Origin: Pogona vitticeps
Lineage: Eukaryota; Chordata; Lepidosauria; Squamata; Agamidae
Assembly (NCBI RefSeq): GCF_051106095.1
Contig: NC_135787.1
Location: 177,503,501 to 177,567,500 of the forward strand
Length of the DNA: 64,000 bases
Direction: 5' to 3'
How positions within the stretch are numbered: position 1 is the first letter of the stretch; every line of letters starts with the position of its first letter. Of the stretch, positions 9,525 through 21,500 are shown piece after piece. The notes under the pieces were generated by a model. The model saw nothing but the letters and a program-made list of their open reading frames with translations, did not search any database and had not been told where the DNA came from. The translations under genes were made by a program, and so were the position numbers.

Positions 9525-12500
9525 CTGGTGTTTGCCAGACATGGGATAAATGCGGAACAGCTGAGGCAAAGATTCAGGTCAATCACCAAGAAACCAGAGC
9601 AGACTTTTACCCAAGTGGGGGCCCAATTGGTGAGGCTGCTAGAGAAATGGCTATCTCAGGAGGGGACAGAGACCTTTCAGCAGCTCAAAGACTTGATAGC
9701 GCTGGAACAGTTCTATTCAGTCCTGCATGGGGAACTGAAATTCCAGGTGAGGGAAAGGAAACCGAAATCTGTGGCAGAAGCAGCCGAGATCGCAGATTTT
9801 ATTTCCCAAATAAGAAAGCCCTTGGGTGAGGGGAAATCGATGGGGAAACCTAAAGAAACCTACAGCAAGTACTCTCAGGGACCAGGGAAAAGCCAGCAAG
9901 GGGGAGGGACCCATGGTGAAGGGAAGCCCTCAGACATGAAACTAAGACCTCAGATTTTGGAGGGAAAACCAAAACAAGATGAGAAAGACTCAAAATATAG
10001 CAGAAAATGTTATTTCTGTCAGGGAAAGGGCCATCTAATCTCAGAGTGTGAGAAATTAAAGCAGCTAAAAGGAATTGTGCCTCAGGATTCGAGTGGAACC
10101 AAGCCAAAAGCTGTGTTCTGTGTCCAGAAAGAGCAAAGCTCCTTGTCACTGAGGGAGCCTGTTGCCATGGCTACTCAATCTGGAACAGTTACATCTGCTG
10201 ATCAGGCTGAGGAAAATGGTCCTCTTGTGGAGGTCAAGCGCTGCTTGCTCGTGAGAACAGATTCTCAGTTGTTTGAAACAGCAGGGGTGGACGTAGGAAT
10301 ACTTGACCATCAGTATCGGGGGTTGAGGGACACTTGTTCCCAGGTGACCCTGTGCCATCCAGATATTATTCCTAGGGAATATATAATCCCAAATGAGAGC
10401 ATGAAGGTGGCAGGGATTGAGGGGCAGGTGATCTCACTGCCGGTAGCGGAGGTACCTGTGAATTTTCAAGGCTGGAGGGGAGTTTGGCGGCTAGCGATTT
10501 CATCGACTCTGCCAGCAGCCGTGCTCGTGGGAAATGACCTGGCTGAACATGTGAAACGGGTGCTAGTGATTACACGTTCACAAGCCACCACGGGGACAGT
10601 TCAGGGGGGTACTGATGAGCCAGAGACGGAAGCGGAGGGGAGTTCAGAAGCTGTGGTAGAAACCTTAACCACAGACAGCCGATTTGGCCAAGAGCAAAAG
10701 GCAGACGCCACTCTCCAAAAGTGTTTTGAACAGGTGACTGACGCCCAGCTAACACCTGAAACCCCAGTGAGATTTCTAGAGAAAAAGGGGATTTTGTATA
10801 GAGAGACCCTGAGGAATATCTCAAAAGGGGGAGATGGGATCCGAAGTCAGCTAGTGGTACCTGAAAAGTATCGCCCCATGATCTTACAAAGGGGGCACTC
10901 TGACATGTTTGCTGCGCACTTAGGGGTGAACAAAACACAGCAGAGAATCACACAGAATTTTTACTGGCCTGAAATAGGGAAGCAGATCAAAGAGTTCTGT
11001 AAACAATGTGATGTGTGTCAAAGGCAGGGGAATAGCCGCGACAGGACCAAAGCAAAGTTGTGCCCTTTGCCTGTGATTGACACGCCGTTCAAATGCATAG
11101 GGGTGGATATTGTGGGACCTTTGCCCAAGGCCACAAAGAGGGGGAACAGGTTCATTCTCACCATTGTGGACCATGCCATGAGGTACCCTGAAGCCATACC
11201 CTTGACTAACATTGAAACTAACACAGTGGCAGATGCCTTGGTGGGGTATATGTCCAGGATGGGATTTGCCTCAGAAATAATCACAGATTTGGGCGCATCG
11301 TTCACATCGAAGCTCATGAAACGCTTATGGCAAATCTGTGGAATTAAGCACAAGGAAACCACTGCCTATCACCCTGAAAGTAATGGGTTAACTGAGAAGT
11401 TCAATGGGACTCTAATGCGCATGATTAGGGCTTACTTGGCAGAGAATCCAAACAATTGGGACCAGAAGCTGCAATCCCTTTTGTTTGCTTATCGATCAGT
11501 GCCACAAGCCAGTACCGGGTTCAGTCCGTTTGAACTTTTATTTGGGAGAAGGGTGAAAGGGCCCCTTAATTTGATCAAACAAAATTGGGAGCAGATCACC
11601 CAGGATGACCCACAAGACGTTGTGACATACATAGACACCTTGATGAACGACCTAAAGAGAAACCTAGAGCTGGCAGCAGAAAACCTGCAAGCTCAGAAGG
11701 TCAGACAGAAAACATGGTATGACCACAAAGCTAGAGAGAGGCACTTTGACCCAGGGGAGGAAGTGCTTTGGCTTAGGCCCTGCAGAGAGAACAAACTGCA
11801 GCTCAAATGGGCAGGACCATATAGGGTCATTTCCAAGATGTCAGACCTGAACTACCTTATAGAGCAGGAGGAGAACCAAGCAAGGAGGGTGGTTCATGTG
11901 AATGCCCTAAAACCCTACTACAGAGGGGAACAGAGGGTTTTATTTGCGATAAAAGCAGCTGAGAGTGAGGAAGCTGAATTACCCTTCTGGGAGGGTAGAG
12001 GGGAAGTAAAATACAACCCAGAGGAGGTAAAGATCAGTCCTGCACTCACCCAAGACCAGCAGCAAGAACTAAAAATGCTGCTCATTAAATATCAACAGGT
12101 GTTTTCCAACAAGCCGGGGATAGTGAAGGGAGTGATGCATCGGATCCACACAGGGGATGCAACCCCGCAGGCAGTATCCCCATACCGAGTAACGGGACCC
12201 TATAGGGACAAGGTGCGGAAGGAGCTGGACGAGATGCTTAGGGAGAACATAATCGTCCCCTCTTCTAGTCCTTGGTCCTCTCCGATAGTCCTAGTGGACA
12301 AGCCTGATGGGAGCATTAGGTTTTGTGTCGATTACAGGAAATTAAACCGCGTAACCACTCCTGATGCCTACCCAATGCCCAGGCTAGACAACCTGATTGA
12401 AACCATAGGGGGTTGTCGGTTCATCTCATCATTGGACCTGGTAAAGGGATATTGGCAATTAAGAATTGATCCCAGGGATCAAGAAAAGACCGCCTTTTGC

Positions 12501-13430
12501 AGCCCTTTTGGTCTCTATGAGTTTCGAGTCCTGAGCTTTGGTCTCAGAAATGCACCAGCCACATTCCAAAGGCTGATGGACCAGACCTTGGCGGGGCTCA
12601 GTGACTTTACTGTGGCCTACATTGACGACATAGGGATCTTCAGTAATACCTGGGAAGATCACCTGAAACACCTGGAGTTAGTGCTGCAGAGGTTAAGTGC
12701 AGCAGGGCTAACAGTAAAGGCGAGCAAGTGTCAGCTGGGTAGCCCAGAAATAAAATACTTGGGTCACATAGTAGGGGGAGGAGTGATAAAACCCCTCGAG
12801 GCCAAGATAGAAGCAGTTCGTGATTGGCCCAGACCCAACACCAAGAAAAAAGTCAAATCATTTCTTGGGTTGGTGGGCTACTACAGAAAGTTCATCCCGA
12901 GGTTTAGCGAGATTGCGGCTCCGCTGACCGATCTGACGAGGAAGAAGACTGATGACCGCATCCCGTGGACCAGCGACTGTGAGGAGGCGTTCCAGAGGTT
13001 GAAGGAGGCCCTCATCAACTATCCAGTGCTGCGTGCTCCAGACTTCGACCGGGAGTTCATCATCTACACCGATGCGTCTAACAGCGGGGTAGGAGCAGTT
13101 CTTTGCCAGGAGGACGAAAATGGTGACCAGCATCCAGTGTCCTACCTGAGTAGGAAGCTCCAGAAAGGTGAGAGACATTTGGCAACCGTGGAAAAGGAGT
13201 GCCTGGCCATAGTCTACGCGATCCAGAAGGCCAAGCCTTACATCTGGGGAAGACATTTTGTTCTGTGCACTGACCATTCACCACTGCAATGGTTAAAGAC
13301 AATGAAAACCCACAATAGTAAACTTATGAGGTGGGCTTTAAATCTGCAAGACTATGACTTTGAAGTGAAGGTGGTCAGAGGGTCAGTGAACTGTGTTGCT
13401 GACGCCTTGTCAAGAAGACCTGAAGAATGA
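9525..13430 (+). pseudogene. Gag C-terminal and Pol part of the outer gypsy element
   Basis: After the inner insertion the outer element resumes with LVFARHGINAEQLRQRF (SCAN-like capsid), then a zinc knuckle near 10005-10050, integrase (about 10910-11480), the GPY/F-type module (about 11760-11930), reverse transcriptase (about 12180-12710, YIDD near 12620) and RNase H (about 13030-13420). The frame ends at 13430. Sequence and domain order match the inner copy closely. An ATG inside the inner LTR (9468) happens to be in frame but is not this element's start. Treated as a fossil split by an insertion. Confidence 0.92.
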
Positions 13431-13699
13431 AGACGGCGAAAGAAACATGGACTATGTATATATTTTGATGACAAAAAGTCAAATGTGTCTGTTTATTAAA
13501 CATGTTGGTTTGTATGAATAAAGGTAACTTGATGTATTGTTAATGGTAAATGTTTAAATGCCTAATAGAGTGTAAGTATAAGTAAGTATGGTATTGTATG
13601 TTATTATATGACTGTTTTTGTTTGTTTTGGGTCCAGGTTGTTTTTTGGTGAAAAGCACCTTAGCTTTCCCCCTACAAAACAACTTATAAAGAGGGGAGG
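13431..13699 (+). other. 3' untranslated region and polypurine tract of the outer element
   Basis: AT-rich sequence between the end of Pol and the 3' LTR, closing with the purine tract AAAGAGGGGAGG (13688-13699). That tract would prime plus-strand DNA synthesis in this family. Confidence 0.75.
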
Positions 13700-14210
13700 T
13701 GTTACATACAGCACTGATGTTACCTGTCTGTCATGGGTTTGGAGGGAAAGTTCCAGCCTATGGGGAGTGGAAGGCGGGACATCAGGAGGAGGGGCTGTAC
13801 TGTATATATATGTGGAGTTTGTGTGGAGAAGTTAGGAGAAGCTGGAGAAGAGCTGAGACAAGAAGCTTGAGTGGGAGTCTGTGTGTCAGACAGGGTACTA
13901 CTGTGTGTCAGAGTACCAACCTGATAGGTTCAGGTGTCTGTATGGTTAGCCAGAACTGATAGGTTCAGGGTCTGTGCTTCAAGTTAAGTGTTCTGTGTGA
14001 ACCAAACTGTGTGTATGTATGATTGATACTAAGCCACGTTACTGTATCTTATTCACCTGATCATTTTATTTTTCCCTGTGTGTTATTTAATAAACCTTGT
14101 TCTTTTATTTGTTAAAAATCCATCCCTGGTCTGTGTGACTTCTTATAGGGAATGGTTGGTGGCAGCTTAGTGAAACTGTGGCATATCCCAGTAGGTCTGG
14201 GATTGTCACA
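13700..14210 (+). repeat. 3' LTR of the outer gypsy element
   Basis: About 511 bp, the same as the 5' LTR at 1743-2255 apart from a tiny length difference. The target duplication CTGAT follows at 14211. Confidence 0.93.
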
Positions 14211-14560
14211 CTGATATTCAACAGAAGACAGAGCATGTAGGAGACATCCTTCTCTGCCTTGACTTTTGAAGCTGTCACAATCAACCAGTTGGGAATACAG
14301 TTACTGTATACTGTGGACTTTGAGGTAAGCAATGACTGGGGCCATGAATTTCATAAAGACTTTGGGTGCTGCCGATAGATCAAAAGAGAGCACCTTGACT
14401 TTGGAGATCTCATTGCCTAAAGCAAAATGCAAGAAACACCAGTGGTCTGAAGGGATGGTGATAGAGAAATAAGTGTCGTTAAAGTCTGTCACAGCAAAAC
14501 AGACTCCCTTTTTGAGAAGCAGTAAAATAGGTTCCAATGTCATCATTCTTAATTTCTTGG
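14211..14560 (-). mobile_element. DIRS-type retroelement fossil, upstream part
   Basis: Minus-strand frames carry a DIRS reverse transcriptase: 'DFNDTYFSITIPSDHW' and 'SFDLSAAPKVFMKFMAPVIA' (14301-14546), then 'NWLIVTASKV' (14215-14332). In the minus direction this leads straight to the thumb region at 1694, so both are one element split by the outer gypsy copy. It is broken, with many breaks. Its 5' limit is not clear. Confidence 0.8.
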
Positions 14561-16570
14561 TTTATATACTATACTTGAAAACTTATTAGCTTGGTAAAAC
14601 CTCCTAGACTAGAGTTCCTGCTGCACTCAAAGAGCTTTTGAGAGCCTAAGGTCACCTCCATGCCATCTCGCTGTGGACAAAGCAAAATTTTGTTGAGAAT
14701 ATAGTAGGATAAAGATACCAAAAAATGCTACACAAAAGTAATTCTGAATGTATGCATTAGATTCGGTGACCCTCAGGGCACTTTCCAGCTCTACAGTTCT
14801 ATGATCCGGTGTTACTGACAAGTAGAAAAGGAATATTAAGCTGTTTGGAAGAGTTTATGTTCAGGAAAGAGATGATAATTCTATTACTACTGAGACAGAG
14901 AGAAATTATTGCCATTATTCTCCAAGCCATTTTGCCAAGTCTGAGCTCATGGGAGGGGTGGAGCACTTACAGTGCCAAAACTTCGGGAATTATGTCAGTG
15001 GTTGTTAGGCAAACTCCAAACTTTGTCCTGCCCCAGGATGCCTTCCAGAGGCAGATGTACAGAAGTATTACAGATACATTCTGTTTTAAGAGCCAGCTAC
15101 AAACTATGCTAGTTTTGAGATGTGAAGTAATTCACAGGCTTCACTGGGTACTCCCACTAGCTCGACAGCACCATTATCAACTGTTGTTTTTTTTCTTTTC
15201 TTTTTTACCTTGTTCCGAACACCATGTTACAGCTCCACTAAGATTTATGGAATGGATACCTAGCAACCTTAAAGTGGTGGCGAGTCTCTCCTTCCACAAG
15301 GTTTAGAAAAACATTATAACAAGTAAGGGGGGAAAGTATGCTAAAATAAGACAGACAAAATATTTGCCATCTTGAGCACAAATATAACAGTATTGCATCA
15401 CAAATTTATTGTTTTTGTGCAATGACCCATTTGCTCTTCAGGCTTCAGGAAAAAGTTTCTTTCTCCCACAGCCACTGAGCAGTCAGTGTGATCAATTCTC
15501 CTTTCAACAGATCCTTCTATATTTTAGCCAGCAAGAAATAAAACACCCATTCCACTTTCTCTTGGCCTCTCATATATAGAGAAGACAACAAAACAAGCCT
15601 GACAATTTGAATAGTTGTTGTATTAAAGAGCAAGGATCACAAGTGAATGACCCATATATTTAAATAAGAAAATAAATGGCTGCTCTTGAAGGTTTCTTGA
15701 AATTTAAAAGGTAGATCAGGAAGAGTGAGACAGAATATTGGACTTAAACCAAAATAAATTATATAGACAAGTGGACATTCACCACCCTCTTCAAAAGTTC
15801 CCTTCTAAGCAGAAGTCTCAGCAGCAAAAACTAATTATGTTAGAATTTAGTTAGATTTGCACAGAATCAAGTGCAAAGTCTCTTTGGGAATTTGGACTAA
15901 ATCATATATAACCACAGAAATCTCACTACCCTATATGTATGCCTCTTTTGCAAACAGGCTTCTTGCTTATTTATGGGGGTTTTCCTTCATTTTCTTTTTT
16001 CTTCTTCTTTTTCTCTCTCTTTCTGTGTTTGCTGCACCCTTTGCATTCACAAGTGGCTTCAAGGAGTCTTTAAAAATCCATATAAAAAGTGTAACAAGAA
16101 AGTTAAATAAGATAAATAAAAATACACAAAATAACATAGTCATACAGCAACACGATAAAACCAACTAAAAGCAGTAAAAAAAAAAATCCTACATAATCCA
16201 AAAGGGCCATAAGTCTAGGCCAAGCATAATCTGGCCTCTGAAAACAGCAATGGAAAATGCCAGGGAAACATGCCCAAGGACTGTATGCAAGTTTGGACAA
16301 GACCCACACAACAAGCCTTTTTTTTTTTTATAGCCACCTCTTCTCCAAAAGCAAGGATATAATGGTTCTATGCTACATTCCCTTCTAAGATGTGCAGGTG
16401 CATAGCACTGCATTGGTGCCATGCACCTGCAATCAGTGTTGCCACCCATTTGTTTCCAGTCACAGTTGAAACCCCATGTGGATGGGGGCAAGGCCCCCAC
16501 CTAACACTGGTGGACAATTAGAGGGAAAGTTGGTTCTATAGAATTGTGGGAGTATACAGTATTAGAGAAG
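14561..16570. other. No gene seen
   Basis: Mostly AT-rich unique sequence with pyrimidine runs (about 15186-15210, 15985-16030, 16318-16330). A frame at 14809-15306 begins with a weak start, has no known motif and shows no splice support. Near 14775-14805 there is a short string (tccagctctacagttctatga) resembling the tail of a widespread reptile repeat. Confidence 0.4.
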
Positions 16571-16572
16571 GG

Positions 16573-16742
16573 TGTGACGGCAAGAGGAGAAGGGGACGAC
16601 AGAGGATGAGGTGGATGGACAGTGTCTGCGAAGCAACCAACATGAAATTGACACAACTATGGGAGGCAGTGGAGGATTGGAGGGCCTGGTGTGCTCTGGT
16701 TCATGGGGTCACGAAGAGTCGGACACGACTAAACGACAACAG
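16573..16742 (+). mobile_element. BovB (RTE) LINE 3' end
   Basis: The plus strand reads GKRRRGRQRMRWMDSV..., then 'WCALVHGVTKSRTRLND', which is the C-terminus of BovB ORF2 and its 3' end. The same segment is found at 28375-28527 and, reversed, at 19790-19980. It is heavily 5'-truncated; only the tail is left. Confidence 0.85.
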
Positions 16743-17390
16743 TATTAGAAATAATAAAGTACTTGCAAGTCTATTTGTTTACTTCTGTAAAGAATATATA
16801 GAACAGTGGCCTAGTAGACAGCGAGGGCAAATGCTGATGGTACGTCGTTGTCAACCTATGTGCGAATTGTTGGTTTCCAATAACGACACACAAACACAGG
16901 CAATTGAATGGGGCACGCTAAGAAAATTTGTGGTTTTTTAAAGTCTATTAGAGGGAGACACAAAATAAATGCATTCAAACTGTTTCTATGTTGCCTATGA
17001 AACTGAGCAGCATGAATAAACTGAGAAATTTGGAGAACATGGATTTGATAACTTTTCTGGAAAATTCAGATTTTTCTGAATTTTGGGAACAGCTGACTGA
17101 GAGAAAGGAGGGGGAGCCACCTGTAAGTACCACCTGTGGTTTATCCTTTGAATGAAGACTTCAAGGCTGAGTCACCTTGTTCCCAGGTCCTGTGCTAATT
17201 AGGCGAAATGACTTCAGCTGTCGTGAGGGATGGGGGGAGAAATTGCTCTTGTCTTTGTGAACATTCGCATCCCCTCTTTGCTGTCCTGCAAACAGGCAAG
17301 GATTCAAGAAAGCTTTTTCTCAGTAACCAGCTGCCTAAAAGAGGAGGCTTCCTAAATATGAGGCTGCAGTTCTTTTTTAAACTTCAGTTT
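16743..17390. other. No gene seen
   Basis: Unique-looking AT-rich sequence without a convincing frame or repeat. Confidence 0.4.
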
Positions 17391-17465
17391 TTAATATTGT
17401 TTATTTTAACATTGTAAATCGCCTTAGGTAATCTCAAGAAGAAAGACAGGGTATAAATATTTTAG
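17391..17465 (+). mobile_element. LINE 3' tail (CR1/L2 type)
   Basis: The string 'cattgtaaatcgccttaggt ... agggtataaatattttag' resembles the 3' untranslated end of L2/CR1-type LINEs in reptiles (TTGTAAAcCGCC...GGGcGGTATAAA). Short and degraded. A similar tail is at 63450-63530. Confidence 0.5.
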
Positions 17466-17975
17466 GTAGTTAAACAGACAGACTACAGTGCTTTATTCTT
17501 CTCCTCAGATTCTCTGACTTTCCTTCCCGGGCCCTCACAGGAAGGCAGATGTGAGAGACACTGGTAATAAAAGGGAATGTTGTGGGATGGAGTCACACCA
17601 TTACTGGTGGATTGGCAAGGAGGAAGGGATTCTGTTAAGTCCTGCAATTATACAGAACATTCAGATATTAATACAACCCTGGAAGGAAACAACTTCCACA
17701 AAGCAGTATGGGCGTTTATAGTAGCAACAACAATAAAGACAGGATACTATTCTCTCCGGTTCTATACAGCAATTAGAAATATTTCAGATATTTTCATTTT
17801 TAAAAAAGAATGCAATAGCCAGATAATGGCCAAAATCCTTTTAGGTAATTATGCCAGGATTAAGTATAATTGCATAATCTGTGCCACTGAATTCTCAGAA
17901 ATTAATAAATTTCTGTCATGTCCCTTATCATGTACCAATCCATATGACTGGAAAATATGCAAGGAATTATTTATT

Positions 17976-18053
17976 TGTTGTTGTTGTTGTTTAGTCATTG
18001 TTGTGTCCAACTCTTCATGACCCCATGGACCAGAGCACACCAGGCCCTCCTGT
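17976..18053 (-). mobile_element. BovB LINE 3' end
   Basis: A GTT-rich run followed by 'gtgtccaactcttcatgacc' and 'ccatggaccagagcacacca' is the reverse complement of the BovB 3' terminus (VHGV.KS.T). Only about 80 bp is left; on the minus strand it ends in the short AAC-repeat tail typical of BovB. Confidence 0.75.
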
Positions 18054-19106
18054 TATTTATTACCTAGTGGCTATTTGCCACTCATTGCACTTAAATGCTG
18101 CCCCAACTAACAAACAAGATTCTGCCTGTCAAATTAGTGACAATTCATACACTATGTCAAACTGTATATATACCACACATACATGTGTCTCTTAAACTGT
18201 ATGAATCAGAAAGGCACTATTATTGGAGCTGATTGGAGAAATAACTCACAAAGTCTCTGCACTTCTGAAAGTTCAGATTCTTACTGTCTCCAACACCTTG
18301 TTAAGTCTGACACAGGAAACTCTGCAGAGGGAAGAGACAAAACTTTCATACCATTAAATGCAGAAATAATATGTAATGTCCATTACAAAGAATTTATTAT
18401 TCTGTTACCCCTTAACACACTTACATAGAAGTTCATTAGCCAAATCAAGATGATTAGGGACTTAATTGCTACTCTGTGATGAGTAACGGCTCCTTGCCTC
18501 CCCAACACAGATTTTTTCCTTAGGATTCCCTACTTGCTGGGTTAAACAAACAAGTTCACTGGGCTTATAGCAGCAGACTGATCATGCAAACACATCAGAT
18601 CTGACTCTCTGTAACTTCTACAGCCAACTCTCAGAGGATCTGTACATTTATGTACAGATAATGTAAATGTAAAAAAGTAAATGTAAGTTCCATGCTAGGA
18701 TAATTCTTTCTACACATACCGAAATAATCCCTAGAAGATAATTACATGCAGATACGGTATAGTCTCCTAAGGCTAGCTGGAGATGTTGGCACATACGTAA
18801 ATAATAGCAGGAACTTTTATAAGAGAAAGGCAAATAAGATTAGCAAGTGGACACTTGCAGTTGCATTTTCTAATTCCGCTTGGAGAGCTCTATAATCATG
18901 TTAGCACTGTTCTTTGTATTTCTGACAATACAAGCCTCTGTCACTTTTGTTCTGAGTAAGTGGCTGCTGGACAGTTTTGCAAATACAGCAGCATTCCATT
19001 TTGGCAGGCCTCCATTATACAGCAAAATAGGAAATAGCCACAAAAGCACCCACAAACATTATGCATGCCGAACAACTTTCTTACTCTTCGGAATGTATGT
19101 CAGATG
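18054..19106. other. No gene seen
   Basis: AT-rich sequence with several short frames, none with recognisable motifs. Confidence 0.4.
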
Positions 19107-19257
19107 TTAATTCCTGATGCCAATTCTCTTATCTGAAATTTCATTCACAAAACAACATGTAGTATTTAGTTTAATTAATTAATTAATTAATTAATTCCTG
19201 CTGCCAATTCTCTTATCTGAAATTTCATTCACAAAACAACATGTAGTATTTAGTTTA

Positions 19258-19260
<3 letters not shown>
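19107..19260. repeat. 84-bp tandem duplication
   Basis: Two copies beginning ttaattcctg start at 19107 and 19191 (period 84 bp) and agree except at about one position within the unit. Copy one ends in (AATT)n, copy two in the long (GATT)n run that follows. Confidence 0.85.
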
Positions 19261-19337
<77 letters not shown>

Positions 19338-19339
19338 CA
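19258..19339. repeat. (GATT)n microsatellite
   Basis: About 20 uninterrupted GATT units that abut the 3' end of a minus-strand LINE. L2-clade LINEs end in such short tandem repeats instead of poly(A). Confidence 0.95.
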
Positions 19340-19672
19340 TTTATATGCCACCCATCTAGACATAGTCTACTCTGGGCGGCTCACAACATAAAAGATAAAA
19401 ACAATTTAAAATATACACAGTTTTACATAGATAAAAAGAAAACAATATAAAATATAATATCGTAAATTTACAATTTTAACAATTAATTTAAAGCAAAGAG
19501 TCCCAAGATGGCAAGAATCAAAAGAAGAGAAATAAGAAATAAGAATGACTTAATTGACTGAAGGGAAGGCCTGCTTGAATAGCCACGTTTTCAGCTGGCT
19601 TTTGAAAATGCCCAACGAGGGTGCCAGCCGAATTTCGGTAGAGAGGGCATTCCACAGCTGAGGGCTGTGTTT
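19340..19672 (-). mobile_element. L2-clade LINE 3' end
   Basis: From the microsatellite the plus strand reads 'tttatatgccacccatctag', 'ctctgggcggctcacaacat', then 'ttccacagctgagggctgtg'. This is the non-coding 3' region of the same LINE family as 45281-46595 and 32778-33110. It is 5'-truncated, with no coding sequence left. Confidence 0.75.
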
Positions 19673-19787
19673 AGATTTCCCATGTTAAAACTGAAAACAC
19701 AAGGCCTTGATCAATCTAATAAGCATTTAATGTTGCCCAATTATGACTGATGTACTTTTGTTTAATGGCTGAGTTTATTTTCGCTTG

Positions 19788-20945
19788 TTATTGTTGTTTT
19801 TTAGTCATTAAGTCATGCGTGACTCTTCGTGACCCCATGGACCAGAGCATGCCTGGCCCTCCTGTCTTCCAATGCCTCCCAGAGTTTGGTCAAATTCATG
19901 TTCGTAGCTTCGGTGACACTGTCCAACCATCTCGTCCTCTGTCGTCCCCTTCTCCTCTTGCCTTCACACTTTCCCAACATCAGGGTCCTTTCCAGGGATT
20001 CTTCTCTTCTCATGAGATGGCCAAAGTATTGGAGCCTCAGCTTCAGGATCTGTCCTTCCAGTGAGCACTCAGGGTTGATTTCCTTCACAAGGATTTCCTT
20101 AGTATGTTTGTTCTCCTTGCAGTCCAGGGGATTCTCAAAGTCTCCTCCAGCACCACAATTCAAAAGCATCAATTCTTCAGCAGTCAGCTTTCTTTATGGT
20201 CCAGCTCTCACTTCCAAACATCAGTACTGGAAAAACCATAGCTTTGACTATGCGGACCTTTGTTGGCAAGGTGATGATCTTTTTAAGATGCTGTCTAAGT
20301 TTGTAATCGCTTTCCTCCCAAGAAGCAGGCGTCTTTTAATTTCATGGCTGCTGTCACTGTCTGCAATGATCATGGAGCTCAAAAAAGTAAAATCTGCCAC
20401 TGCCTCCATATCTTCCCCTTCTATTTCCCAGGAGATGATGGGACCAGTGGCCATGATCTTAGTTGATGTTTTTATGTTGAGCTTCAGACCATTTTTTGTG
20501 CTCTCCTCTTTCACTCTCCTTAAGAGGTTCTTTAATTCCTCCTCACTTTCTGCCATCAGAGTGGTATCATCTGCATATCGGAGGTTGTTGAGATTTCTTC
20601 TGGCAATCTTAATTCCAGCTTGGGATTCACCCAGTCCTGCCTTTTGCATGATGTATTCTGCATGTAAATTAAATAAGCAGGGGGACAATATACAGCCATG
20701 TCGTACTCCTTTCCCAATTTTGAACCAATCAGTTGTTCCATATCCAGTTCTAACTGTTGCTTCCTGTCCCACATATAGATTTCTCAGGAGATAGATAAGG
20801 TGGTCAGGCACTCCCATTTCTTTAAGAACTTGCCATAGTTTGTTGTGGTCTGTAGTCAATGAAACAGAAGTAGATGTTTTTCTGGAACTCTCTGGCTTTC
20901 TCCATAATCCAGCGCATGTTAGCAATTTGGTCTCTAGTGAAATTA
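19788..20945 (-). mobile_element. BovB (RTE) LINE, 3' part with reverse transcriptase
   Basis: On the minus strand, frames covering 20940 to 19813 encode the second half of BovB ORF2: 'MRWIMEKAREFQKNIYFCF', 'HNKLWQVLKEMGVPDHLIYL', the catalytic 'LRYADDTTLMAESEEELKNL', 'ATGPIISWEIEG', and C-terminal 'KLRLQYFGHLMRREESLERT'. The function is target-primed reverse transcription. The copy is 5'-truncated, with the endonuclease domain absent, and frameshifted, since the coding sequence is spread over different frames near 20870 and again near 20170-20250. It ends at 19788 with the short TTG-rich tail. A plus-strand frame over 19829-20794 is its antisense shadow. Confidence 0.93.
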
Positions 20946-20964
20946 TTTTTGCTAGCAAACATTA

Positions 20965-21500
20965 AAATGTGACATTGATTGATTGTGATAGATTGATCTT
21001 TATTACAGTCATTGACCAATAGAGGTATTCAAATATTAGTATAACATGAATTTACAATTAAAAATATACAACCTATTGGAATTTGACTAGATTTTATAGA
21101 ATCTCCATAGTTTCATAGGACTGAGGAGATCAGTAATTCAGTCCAGTAAGCTCTGTATTGCCTCCAGTCTATATAAAGTATAAGGTGACCAATACATACC
21201 ATGACTAAACATCTGGCATTGCTTTAATCAGTGCAAGGAGGGAACAGCGACACTTCATTGCTGCCACACAAAATTTTGCCACTGCTTTAGTTATATCAGA
21301 TTTCTTATCCAAGAGTAAGAGCACAACATAACATTATCTGGACCTCCCTTGAAATTGTTACAGGATGGGCTGGAGGAGATCCCTCATAAAAGGAGCACTT
21401 TGAGAGGACATGATCAACACTTTCAATATCTGCCTCACTGCAAGGGCATGTGCAATTAGCAACTGGCAAACCCTGATATCTACCTTCTAGTAGTCTAGAT
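20965..21500 (-). mobile_element. LINE 3' fragment (unassigned family)
   Basis: It starts with a 3' tail (gattgatctttattacagtcattgacc) and, on the minus strand, reads a cysteine-rich ORF2 C-terminus (CTCPCSEADIESVDHVLSKC, 21330-21450), the zinc-knuckle-like end common in non-LTR retrotransposons. Another copy of the tail is at about 57395-57420. A hAT MITE interrupts the fragment at 21501. Confidence 0.6.

Larger units (their letters stand above)
1743..14210 (+). mobile_element. Outer Gmr1-like Ty3/gypsy element (fossil, split by an insertion)
   Basis: The element runs from its 5' LTR (1743-2255) to its 3' LTR (13700-14210) and is flanked by a 5-bp target duplication CTGAT (1738-1742 and 14211-14215). 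It landed in a minus-strand DIRS fossil and was later interrupted at 3249-9524 by a second gypsy copy in inverse orientation. Without the insert it is about 6.2 kb. The two LTRs are nearly identical by eye, so the insertion is recent. Gag and pol parts lie on either side of the insert. It is broken mainly by that insertion. Confidence 0.92.

Noticed and set aside
14809-15306. 165-residue plus-strand frame
   Set aside because: Weak start, low-complexity Phe run, no known motif, no splice sites.
19829-20794. 321-residue plus-strand frame
   Set aside because: It is the antisense shadow of the BovB reverse transcriptase on the minus strand; the residues show no family pattern.
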